From NCBI GenBank assembly GCA_003156615.1, contig PMHI01000664.1, positions 10,943 to 17,523 on the forward strand: a DNA stretch of 6,581 nt. The letters run 5' to 3'. This document shows positions 1 through 5,977 of the stretch, piece after piece (position 1 is the first letter of the stretch; each line of letters begins with the position of its first letter). Both the position numbers and the translations under genes were made by a program. Source of the DNA: Acidobacteriaceae bacterium. Lineage in GTDB: Bacteria; Acidobacteriota; Terriglobia; Terriglobales; SbA1. The notes under the pieces are model-generated. The model did not search any database. It saw nothing but the letters and a program-made list of their open reading frames with translations, and had not been told where the DNA came from.

Positions 1-2043
1 ACCCGGCTGTTGAAATCGTCTGCGGCGGTGCGCGAGTATTACAACCGCCGCTTCCAATATCTGCTCATCGACGAATACCAGGACACCAACCGTCCGCAGT
101 ACGAACTGATGCGCATGCTCGCCGGAACGCGGCACAACGTCTGCGCCGTCGGCGATGAGGACCAGTCGATCTACTCCTGGCGCGGCGCCGACATCCGCAA
201 CATTCTCGAATTTGAAAAAGACTTTCCGGAGGCGAAGATCATTCGCCTCGAACAGAATTACCGCTCCACGCAGAACATTTTGCAGGCCGCCTCGTCGGTG
301 GTGGCAAACAACATCCGGCGCAAAGGCAAGAACCTTTGGACCTCGCGGCAGGGCGGCACCAAGATCGGCTACTACGAGGCCCCCGACGGCGAGAACGAAG
401 CGCTCTTCGCCGCCGACCACGTTGCCAAGTATCTGCGCGAGGCTGCCCATCGCGGCGAGACTCCGCGCGCCGCGGTGCTCTACCGCACCAACTCGCAGTC
501 GCGTTTGTTTGAAGAAGCCATGCGCCGCTACGGCCTCAAGTATCACGTGGTCGGCGGATTTTCTTTCTACGAGCGCGCCGAGATCAAAGATATGATCTCG
601 TACCTGAAAATTATCCAGAACCCGGACGACTCGATCTCACTGCTGCGCGTGATCAACACGCCGACTCGCGGCATCGGCAAAGGCACAATCGAAACCCTGG
701 AACGGCTGGCGCTCGAAACCGGCTTGTCGTTGTGGGGTGCGATCGGCGAAGCCATCCGCCGCCAACTTCTCCCGCAGCGCGCGCTCGCGGCGCTGAACAA
801 CTTTCACCAACTGATCGAAGACGCGCGTGCCATGCTGGCGGGGGGATATGTACAGCGCTTGTTGGAGACCTCGGGGCTGGCGAAATCCGAGCAAGCGGGG
901 CGGCTGCAGGAAAATAGCCCGTCCCAGGATGATGCCGAGTCCTTCAGTTTCGGTGCTTTGGCGGAGCAAGATACGCTACCCGCGTCAGATTCAGTGCCCA
1001 TCGTGCCTTATCGCGGTGACTTGGGTCCGGTGGATGGCGACGAATTCACGGAATACGATTTGAATACGGGAGGGAAAGAAATCGGCACCGCCGACCTCCT
1101 GAAATTCCTCATCGATCGCACCGGCTACATCAAGCTCCTCGAAGAAGAAGACACGCCAGAAGCCTTCTCGCGCATCGAAAATCTGAAAGAACTGGTCAAC
1201 GCAGCCATGGACTCGCGCGACCGCGGCGAATCGCTCGACCAATTCCTCGATCACGCCGCTCTCATCAGCGACGCCGACGACTACGACGAACGCTCCCAGA
1301 TCACGCTCATGAGCCTGCACGCCGCCAAGGGCCTGGAGTTCCCGCTGGTCTTTCTCAGCGGCCTTGAAGAAGGACTGTTTCCGCATTCGCGCACCTTGCT
1401 CCAGCCTGACGACGTCGAAGAGGAGCGCCGACTTTGCTACGTCGGCATGACCCGTGCCATGGACCAGCTCATCCTAACTCGCGCCGTCTATCGCAGGAGA
1501 TACGGCACAGACTTCCCGGAAGCCAGCGTACCTTCGCGTTTTCTCGAAGAAGTTCCGATTCCGCTGCTCGAAGAGCTAGGCAGACGGCGCAGCACAGCGA
1601 GTGTAGGAACTCGTGTGGAGACGGGCACTTTTGCCCGTCCGACGGGACGCAATCCCGCAACCTATGATGCCGAGAAGGCTCATTATTCCTACGAAGACGA
1701 AGACCAAAGCGCAAGCTGGAAAGGCGGCGCAGGCCGCGGCGTCCCGGTCAACCGAAGCCGCCAAAAGCCGACCGCCCCGGTCAAGCCTTATAACTCCATC
1801 GAAAACATCGCCGAGTTCTTCGCGTCGCGCGGGAAGAAGTTCTCGATCCCCAAGACGCCGGTCGAAGCCCCTACCGGCAAGCGCGGATTCCTCCCCGGCC
1901 AGAAGGTGCGCCATCCGAAGTACGGCGAAGGAACGGTCTATCATCGAGAAGGAGAAGGCGAAGAAGCCAAGATTACGGTACAATTCCCTCGCTTCGGCTT
2001 GAAGAAACTGGTGGAGAAGTATGCCCAGCTGGAGCGCGCTTGA
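1..2043 (+). CDS. UvrD/PcrA-family ATP-dependent DNA helicase, 5' truncated by the window
   Basis: Superfamily 1A 3'-5' DNA helicase of the UvrD/PcrA group, which unwinds DNA in nucleotide excision and mismatch repair and clears RNA polymerase or recombinase from DNA in the cytoplasm. The reading frame is open from base 1, so the TTG at 10 is internal and roughly 200 N-terminal residues, including the Walker A motif, lie upstream. Visible motifs (numbered from the window's first codon): motif II LLIDEYQDT at 21-29, motif III GDEDQSIYSWRGA near 51-63, motif IV RLEQNYRST at 82-90, motif V with LHAAKGLEF near 439-447, motif VI EEERRLCYVGMTRA near 473-486. The last ~50 residues (PGQKVRHPKYGEGTV) form the Tudor-like tail that in PcrA/UvrD contacts RNA polymerase. 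The full protein would be near 880 residues against about 720-780 usual; the excess sits in an acidic insertion around residues 281-362 and a long linker near 525-600. UvrD versus PcrA cannot be separated here. Confidence 0.96.
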   Translation, partial: TRLLKSSAAVREYYNRRFQYLLIDEYQDTNRPQYELMRMLAGTRHNVCAVGDEDQSIYSWRGADIRNILEFEKDFPEAKIIRLEQNYRSTQNILQAASSVVANNIRRKGKNLWTSRQGGTKIGYYEAPDGENEALFAADHVAKYLREAAHRGETPRAAVLYRTNSQSRLFEEAMRRYGLKYHVVGGFSFYERAEIKDMISYLKIIQNPDDSISLLRVINTPTRGIGKGTIETLERLALETGLSLWGAIGEAIRRQLLPQRALAALNNFHQLIEDARAMLAGGYVQRLLETSGLAKSEQAGRLQENSPSQDDAESFSFGALAEQDTLPASDSVPIVPYRGDLGPVDGDEFTEYDLNTGGKEIGTADLLKFLIDRTGYIKLLEEEDTPEAFSRIENLKELVNAAMDSRDRGESLDQFLDHAALISDADDYDERSQITLMSLHAAKGLEFPLVFLSGLEEGLFPHSRTLLQPDDVEEERRLCYVGMTRAMDQLILTRAVYRRRYGTDFPEASVPSRFLEEVPIPLLEELGRRRSTASVGTRVETGTFARPTGRNPATYDAEKAHYSYEDEDQSASWKGGAGRGVPVNRSRQKPTAPVKPYNSIENIAEFFASRGKKFSIPKTPVEAPTGKRGFLPGQKVRHPKYGEGTVYHREGEGEEAKITVQFPRFGLKKLVEKYAQLERA
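1620..1657. repeat. Two adjacent small palindromes inside the helicase coding sequence
   Basis: The first palindrome has perfect 8-base arms, 1620-1627 (GACGGGCA) and 1632-1639 (TGCCCGTC), with a CTTT loop. The second follows at once with 5-base arms, 1643-1647 (CGGGA) and 1653-1657 (TCCCG). Both lie in the poorly conserved linker between the helicase core and the Tudor-like tail, in frame and without a stop. The arrangement looks like a REP-type or other short palindromic element that entered a tolerant part of the gene. The pairing is seen directly; the mobile origin is inference, and the element's outer edges cannot be set from one copy. Confidence 0.5.
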
Positions 2044-2153
2044 GCGCAATCTGGTAATTTTGTAGCTGGGCAATTCGCTTGACACGGCCTTCACCTTCGG
2101 GCCGAAGCAACGCAATAGTCCGATCATCAAATTGCAGCTCCAAGAAAGCACTC

Positions 2154-2315
2154 ATGGCAAACACAGCAACGCTGACCCGAGAAGAACGAAAAAAAACGAA
2201 ACGCTCCGCGCGCAAGAAGACGAAAGCGGAAAAGCCAAAGAAGCCCCGCGATTATGCCCGCGGATCGAAAAAGCGCAAGGTGAAGAAGTTGGCTCGCGGC
2301 CAGTCGAAACGGTAA
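2154..2315 (+). CDS. Small, very basic protein of unknown function (53 aa)
   Basis: I do not recognise a family. Translation from ATG 2154 gives 53 residues of which 24 are Lys or Arg (15 K, 9 R) against 4 acidic, a net charge near +20, with no hydrophobic segment and no Cys. The sequence opens with a short polar stretch (MANTATLTREER), then alternates basic clusters with Ala, Pro and Thr; a KKRKVKK run lies at 39-45. Such composition is typical of nucleic-acid-binding tails (histone H1-like proteins, ribosomal extensions), so DNA or RNA binding is a reasonable guess and no more. An in-frame TTG at 2079 would add 25 residues, but the ATG has a weak purine-rich AGAAAG at 2143-2148, five bases upstream, and begins the basic composition. 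It sits 110 bases after the helicase gene and about 100 before the permease. Chance ORF status is possible, though the even basic design argues against it. Confidence 0.6.
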   Translation: MANTATLTREERKKTKRSARKKTKAEKPKKPRDYARGSKKRKVKKLARGQSKR

Positions 2316-2335
2316 AGGCAGCAATGGGTAGTAGA

Positions 2336-2377
2336 CACCTAGCATTTGGCCGGACCAGACCGGCTAAATGCTAGGTG
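2336..2377 (+). other. Long stem-loop between the small basic gene and the permease gene; possible terminator or attenuator
   Basis: Arms 2336-2353 and 2360-2377 pair over 18 positions with only one non-Watson-Crick pair (G2348 with T2365, a G-U wobble in RNA), around a 6-base loop (2354-2359). A run of five T lies at 2396-2400, 18 bases past the stem, so this is not a textbook intrinsic terminator, where the U-tract follows directly. The sequence after the stem partly repeats its right arm (GGCTAAA at 2362-2368 and 2384-2390), which could allow alternative pairing. It may end the transcript of the basic gene, attenuate the permease transcript, or be a dispersed inverted-repeat element. The structure is certain, the role is not. 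Confidence 0.65.
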
Positions 2378-2401
2378 CGAATGGCTAAAGGCTCGTTTTT
2401 C

Positions 2402-2406
2402 AGGAG
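2402..2406 (+). promoter_or_regulatory. Likely Shine-Dalgarno of the permease gene
   Basis: AGGAG at 2402-2406 is the only good ribosome-binding match upstream of the conserved permease sequence. It lies 11 bases before an in-frame TTG at 2418, slightly longer than ideal. The other in-frame candidate, GTG 2451, has no comparable site. This decides the start given for the permease. Confidence 0.45.
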
Positions 2407-2417
2407 ACAACTACCTC

Positions 2418-3986
2418 TTGTCACAATCAGCTCCGGACCCCGCGGCCAACGTGCGCACCTCGGACAATCAGCTTTTCTGCTGCAAGTCGATCGACAAGCT
2501 CATCTCGGAATCTGAGGCCCCAGGGCAACGCTTGCAAAAGACCCTCGGCCCCTGGTCGCTGACCGCGCTCGGCATCGGTGCGATCATCGGCTCCGGAATT
2601 TTTATCCTCACCGGCACCGCTGCGGCGGGCGAATACTTCCAGGCCCCATCCATCCTGCATGCGCAGGCCCTCGACGTAATCGTGAATCTGCTGCGCACCG
2701 GCAGCACGGCGGGAGCGCTCATGCACGGACGCCCGCCCGCCGGACCGTCGATTGCGATTTCGTTTTTCCTGGTCGCAATCGCCTGCAGTTTTGCTGGATT
2801 GTGCTATGCCGAGCTGGCCTCGATGATTCCCATCGCCGGCAGCGCCTACACCTATTCCTACGCAACCCTCGGCGAAATCTTTGCCTGGATCATCGGCTGG
2901 GATCTCATTCTCGAATACGTAGTCTCGAACGTCGCAGTCGCGGTTGGCTTTGCCGGTTATACAAAAGCGCAGCTGGCGGTGTTCGGCATCAACTTGCCGG
3001 AAAAACTGGCGAGTCCAGTCTGGGCCGGCGGCCAGTGGACCGGCGCCTATTTCAATCTTCCCGGCTTTCTTATCGTTTTCGTTCTCACGCTGCTGCTGGT
3101 GCGCGGTGTGAAGGAGTCGGCCGAGACCAATAACATCATGGTGGCGGTCAAGATCGGCGCCATTCTCACCTTCCTGGTAGTCGGTGGAATGCTGGTGAAG
3201 CCCGCAAACTGGCATCCCTTCGCGCCTTCCGGCTTCGCCGGGATCGTTACCGGAGGCGCTATCGTTTTCTTTACCTACATCGGATTCGATTCGGTCTCTA
3301 CTGCCGCCGAGGAATCGCGCAATCCGCAAAAAGATTTGCCCTTCGGCATAATCATGTCGCTGGTAGTCTGCACGGTGCTCTATGTCGGTGTGGCCGTCGT
3401 CCTGCTCGGCATGATGAAGTACACAAGCTTCGTCTCCGGTGCAGCCGCCGAAGCGCCCGTGGCCTATGCGATGAAGTATCTGGGCGTGCACCCGCTCTTC
3501 CGCTCGGTCATCGTGATCGGAGCGCTGACCGGCATGATCTCGTCGCTGCTCGTGTTTCAGTACGGGCAAGCGCGCATCTGGTACGCCATGTCTCGCGACG
3601 GCTTGCTGCCCAAGCTGTTCTCCGCGGTGCACCCGAAATTTAAGACGCCGCACGTTTCCACCTGGATCGCCTGTTTCGCCGTTGGAATTCCCGCAGGCCT
3701 GGTGGACATCGGAGATGCCGCCGACCTCGCCAACATCGGGACGTTATTTGCCTTCGTTCTGGTTTCGCTGGGAGTGATCATCCTCCGCCGCAGGCAACCC
3801 GATCGCAGGCGCGCCTTCCGAGTTCCGTTTGTCCCGTGGTTCCCGCTGATCTCCATCATCCTCTGCGTCGGCCTGATGACCGGACTCACCGTGATTACCT
3901 GGCTGCGGTTCGTGGTCTGGCTCGGCCTGGGCTTGCTGATCTATATCTTCTATAGCCGCCACCGCAGCGAGTTTGCGAAGAAATAG
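2418..3986 (+). CDS. APC-superfamily amino acid permease (CAT/YfnA-like)
   Basis: Inner-membrane secondary transporter of the amino acid-polyamine-organocation superfamily, cationic amino acid transporter branch, expected to import an amino acid with protons. From TTG 2418 it has 522 residues. A soluble N-terminus with the family-typical NQLF..KSIDKL segment is followed by about 12 hydrophobic helices. TM1 carries the substrate-binding GIGAIIGSGIF motif near 52-62; TM3 begins after YAELASMIPIAGSAY (near 130-144); the TM6 signature GFDSVSTAAEE lies near 289-299; the cytosolic AMSRDGLLPKLF..VHPKFKTP segment near 390-412 is characteristic of CAT/YfnA proteins; the C-terminus ends in a short charged tail. 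About 35 extra residues lie between TM1 and TM2 (near 73-107). GTG 2451, giving 511 residues, is the alternative start; upstream in-frame TTG 2346 falls inside the hairpin and is unlikely. Substrate is not determinable; the family ranges over Lys, Arg, Ala and branched or aromatic amino acids. Confidence 0.93.
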   Translation: MSQSAPDPAANVRTSDNQLFCCKSIDKLISESEAPGQRLQKTLGPWSLTALGIGAIIGSGIFILTGTAAAGEYFQAPSILHAQALDVIVNLLRTGSTAGALMHGRPPAGPSIAISFFLVAIACSFAGLCYAELASMIPIAGSAYTYSYATLGEIFAWIIGWDLILEYVVSNVAVAVGFAGYTKAQLAVFGINLPEKLASPVWAGGQWTGAYFNLPGFLIVFVLTLLLVRGVKESAETNNIMVAVKIGAILTFLVVGGMLVKPANWHPFAPSGFAGIVTGGAIVFFTYIGFDSVSTAAEESRNPQKDLPFGIIMSLVVCTVLYVGVAVVLLGMMKYTSFVSGAAAEAPVAYAMKYLGVHPLFRSVIVIGALTGMISSLLVFQYGQARIWYAMSRDGLLPKLFSAVHPKFKTPHVSTWIACFAVGIPAGLVDIGDAADLANIGTLFAFVLVSLGVIILRRRQPDRRRAFRVPFVPWFPLISIILCVGLMTGLTVITWLRFVVWLGLGLLIYIFYSRHRSEFAKK

Positions 3987-4098
3987 CCATCCGCCAAAAT
4001 GCCGTTCCGGGCCTCGTGACCTCCCTTCTTTGCTCCGGGAACCCGGGTCTTGATGGGGAATCTCGCTTTCCCTCCTCGCAAATCTTCCACCAAGAATC

Positions 4099-4104
4099 TA
4101 CAAT
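4099..4104 (+). promoter_or_regulatory. Putative -10 box ahead of the deaminase gene
   Basis: TACAAT at 4099-4104 differs from TATAAT at one position. Transcription would begin about seven bases downstream, near 4110-4112, almost on the start codon, which predicts a leaderless or nearly leaderless mRNA. No good -35 is present at 16-18 bases (best matches 3 of 6), so support is moderate. The 124-base gap from the permease gene holds no clear terminator. Confidence 0.4.
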
Positions 4105-4105
4105 C

Positions 4106-4115
4106 AGGAGGTGAT
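4106..4115 (+). promoter_or_regulatory. Perfect anti-16S complement overlapping the deaminase start
   Basis: AGGAGGTGAT at 4106-4115 is the full complement of the 16S rRNA 3' end, yet it overlaps both possible start codons (GTG 4111, ATG 4114) instead of standing 5-9 bases before one. No ATG, GTG or TTG occurs in frame within the next several codons, and the frame is closed upstream by TGA 4051 with no start between. Either it acts at abnormal spacing, or the match arises by chance around a leaderless start. Confidence 0.5.
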
Positions 4116-5130
4116 GTCCTCCGCGCTCGATCGGCCGCCCAATAGTTTCCTGCGACTTCTCCCTAAGGCCGAGTTGCATCTGCATCTCGAGGGCGCAATT
4201 GAGCCGGCCACGCTGCTCGAACTTCGCCTGCGCCACGGCGATCGTGCCACCCGGTCCGAGGTCGATGCACTCTACCGCTACGAAGATTTTCAAGGGTTCC
4301 TGCTGGCCTTCAAGAACATCACCCAGCACCTGAGAACCGTCGACGATTACGAGCTCATCACCTACCGCCTGATGCAGCGGCTGAAAGAAGAAAACGTGCT
4401 CCACGCCGAGGTCTACATCTCGGTCGGAGTCTGCCTCTGGCGTAAGCAGGATTTTGCTGCCATCTTCGAGGGCCTCGATCGCGGCCGGGCCCGTGGCGCT
4501 CGCGACTTCGGCATCTCCCTGGTATGGATCTTCGACGCCGTGCGCCAGCTCGGTGCCGAGGCCGCGCAGAAAGTCTTCGAGCTGGCCGTCCGCTATCACG
4601 ACCGCGAGGTCGTCGGCATCGGCATCGGAGGCGACGAGCAGAAAGCGCCGCCCGAGCTGTTTCGCGACGCTTACGCCTGGTCGGCTGACCACGGCCTGCG
4701 CCTGACTGCCCACGCCGGCGAAACCGGCCCTCCGGAATCGGTCTGGGGGGCGCTCAACCTGCGCGCCGAGCGCATCGGCCACGGCCTTACGGCCTTCCAC
4801 GATCCCGATCTTGTCGAAGAACTCGCACAACGGCAGGTCCCCGTCGAAATCTGCCTCACTAGCAACCTGCGCACCGGCCTTTGCCCGAGCCTTGCCGAGC
4901 ATCCCGCGAAAACCTACTTCGACCATGGAGTGATGATCACGCTCAACACGGACGACCCAGCCATGTTCGACACCACGCTCGCCCGCGAATACCAGCTTGC
5001 CCAGCAAACCTTCGGATTCACCGATGAACACCTCCGCGAACTGGCTCGTAACTCGTTCGAGGCGTCATTCCTGCCGGCGGAAAAGAAACTGGAGTTTCTG
5101 AACCTGTTCGACGCCGCGGCGGCCAGATAA
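4111..5130 (+). CDS. Adenosine-deaminase-family zinc hydrolase (adenosine, adenine or 6-aminodeoxyfutalosine deaminase)
   Basis: Cytoplasmic amidohydrolase-superfamily TIM barrel that hydrolyses the 6-amino group of an adenine ring, releasing ammonia. Numbered from GTG 4111 (339 residues, normal for the family): zinc ligands in ELHLHLEG (H23, H25), HAGE at 201-204 (zinc His and catalytic Glu), RIGHG at 221-225 (catalytic His), CLTSN ending at 252, and NTDDP at 279-283 (zinc Asp). All catalytic residues are present. In classical adenosine deaminase the first motif reads H-x-H-L-D-G, the Asp touching the ribose 5'-OH; here it is Glu27, as in adenine deaminases and, to my knowledge, in deaminases acting on 6-aminodeoxyfutalosine in the futalosine route to menaquinone. 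The name adenosine deaminase is therefore provisional. The start is GTG 4111 or ATG 4114. No menaquinone gene is visible nearby. The gene stands alone, 124 bases after the permease and 138 before the racemase-like gene. Confidence 0.92.
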   Translation: MMSSALDRPPNSFLRLLPKAELHLHLEGAIEPATLLELRLRHGDRATRSEVDALYRYEDFQGFLLAFKNITQHLRTVDDYELITYRLMQRLKEENVLHAEVYISVGVCLWRKQDFAAIFEGLDRGRARGARDFGISLVWIFDAVRQLGAEAAQKVFELAVRYHDREVVGIGIGGDEQKAPPELFRDAYAWSADHGLRLTAHAGETGPPESVWGALNLRAERIGHGLTAFHDPDLVEELAQRQVPVEICLTSNLRTGLCPSLAEHPAKTYFDHGVMITLNTDDPAMFDTTLAREYQLAQQTFGFTDEHLRELARNSFEASFLPAEKKLEFLNLFDAAAAR

Positions 5131-5187
5131 ATTTCGAGCGTGCGATTGCCCGTCGCCGATTGGAACTGCTGCTCAGGTCACCGCCGT

Positions 5188-5193
5188 TATAAA
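5188..5193 (+). promoter_or_regulatory. Possible -10 box for the racemase-like/ACT operon
   Basis: TATAAA at 5188-5193 lies in an AT-richer patch of the 138-base gap after the deaminase gene, about 75 bases before ATG 5269. No convincing -35 is at normal spacing; a TTGGAA at 5160-5165 is 22 bases away, too far. It is the best promoter candidate in this gap, and would give a leader of about 70 bases containing the heptamer repeats. Confidence 0.3.
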
Positions 5194-5235
5194 ATCGACG
5201 ATCAAGAATTATCCATCACCGGAGTACCGAGAACT

Positions 5236-5270
5236 ACGGGCAACCGGGTACTGGCAACCGGCAACTGAAT
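5236..5270 (+). repeat. Degenerate 7-bp tandem repeat ending in the start codon of the racemase-like gene
   Basis: Read in steps of seven from 5236, five units follow the consensus ACYGGCA: ACGGGCA, ACCGGGT, ACTGGCA, ACCGGCA, ACTGAAT. The third and fourth are perfect, the others match at 4 to 6 of 7 positions. Two earlier heptamers (5222-5235) resemble each other but not this consensus. The final unit overlaps ATG 5269, so the array occupies the place where a Shine-Dalgarno should be. Unit number could change by slippage; that is inference. Confidence 0.6.
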
Positions 5271-5961
5271 GTCCCTCCACATCGGCATCGTCGCCTGCAG
5301 CGCAGAAGGCGCCGCGCTCTGCTATCGCACCATCTGCCTTGAAGGAGCGGCGTTGCTCGGCCCGCACCACCATCCCGAAATCTCCATGCACGGCCATGAC
5401 TTCGCCGACTACGTGAAGTGCATCGATGGCAACGACTGGGTGGGCGTTGCCGAACTTATGCTCTCCTCGGCGGAAAAGCTGGCCCAAACCGGGGCGGACT
5501 TTCTGATTGCTCCCGTCAACACCGTGCATCAAGCTTTCGACCTGGTCGAGCACCGTTCGCCGCGTCCCTGGCTGCACATTGCCGTCGAGGTCGCGAGCGA
5601 GGCCAAGCGCCATGGCTACAAGCGCCTGGGAGTTCTGGGCACCCGCGCGCTGATGGAAGGGCCGGTCTACCGCGAAAAACTGAAAGCTGCCGGCATCGAG
5701 CATCGCATTCCCGCTGCGGAGCAGCGCGAACGCATCCACCGCATCATCTTTGACGAGCTCGTCCAGGGTGTGTTCTTGCCGCGGACCCAGACGTATCTCA
5801 GCGAAGCAATCCGCACCCTGAAGGACGAAGGCTGCGATGCGGTAGTCCTGGGGTGCACCGAGATTCCCCTGGTGATGACGCCGGAGCGGTCTCCGTTGCC
5901 CATGCTGGATTCAACGCGCCTGCTGGCGAGAGCCGCGCTGCGCAAGGCCGTGGAGGGCTAG
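5269..5961 (+). CDS. Aspartate/glutamate racemase-family protein lacking the first catalytic Cys/Thr
   Basis: Member of the cofactor-independent Asp/Glu/hydantoin racemase superfamily, which normally inverts the alpha-carbon of an amino acid using two opposed catalytic residues; cytoplasmic. At 230 residues the length is right. The N-terminal half opens with HIGIVACSAEGAALCYRTI, the counterpart of the GGMGP...YY region of aspartate racemases. The first catalytic motif, usually C-N-T or (as in E. coli YgeA) T-N-T followed by x-H, reads APVNTVH at 81-87, so the catalytic position is Val83. The second, GCTEIPL at 195-201, is intact with Cys196. The usual two-base racemisation is therefore doubtful; a one-sided reaction, another substrate or a binding role are all possible. 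ATG 5269 is chosen because the conserved first strand begins at once; no Shine-Dalgarno is visible, the space being filled by heptamer repeats. The ACT gene follows after 16 bases. Confidence 0.88.
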   Translation: MSLHIGIVACSAEGAALCYRTICLEGAALLGPHHHPEISMHGHDFADYVKCIDGNDWVGVAELMLSSAEKLAQTGADFLIAPVNTVHQAFDLVEHRSPRPWLHIAVEVASEAKRHGYKRLGVLGTRALMEGPVYREKLKAAGIEHRIPAAEQRERIHRIIFDELVQGVFLPRTQTYLSEAIRTLKDEGCDAVVLGCTEIPLVMTPERSPLPMLDSTRLLARAALRKAVEG

Positions 5962-5977
5962 CAAGAATCGCGGGACC

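Noticed and set aside
2079..2084. TTGACA, a perfect -35 hexamer upstream of the small basic gene
   Set aside because: No -10-like hexamer lies 16-18 bases downstream (CCGAAG there), so it is probably chance.
2085..2104. Possible terminator after the helicase gene (CGGCC paired with GGCCG)
   Set aside because: Only a 5-bp stem with a 10-base loop and no T-run follows.
2427..3653. 408-codon open frame on the minus strand opposite the permease
   Set aside because: Its product is a His/Gly/Asp/Arg-rich sequence with no recognisable motif; long antisense frames are expected opposite GC-rich genes, and the plus-strand permease is unmistakable.
4055..4073. GGGAA/TTCCC hairpin between the permease and deaminase genes
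   Set aside because: Five base pairs, a 7-base loop and no T-tract; too weak to call a terminator.
3895..5031. 378-codon open frame on the minus strand opposite the deaminase and the end of the permease
   Set aside because: It is the mirror of a strong plus-strand gene with all catalytic motifs; it has no family motif and overlaps two real genes.
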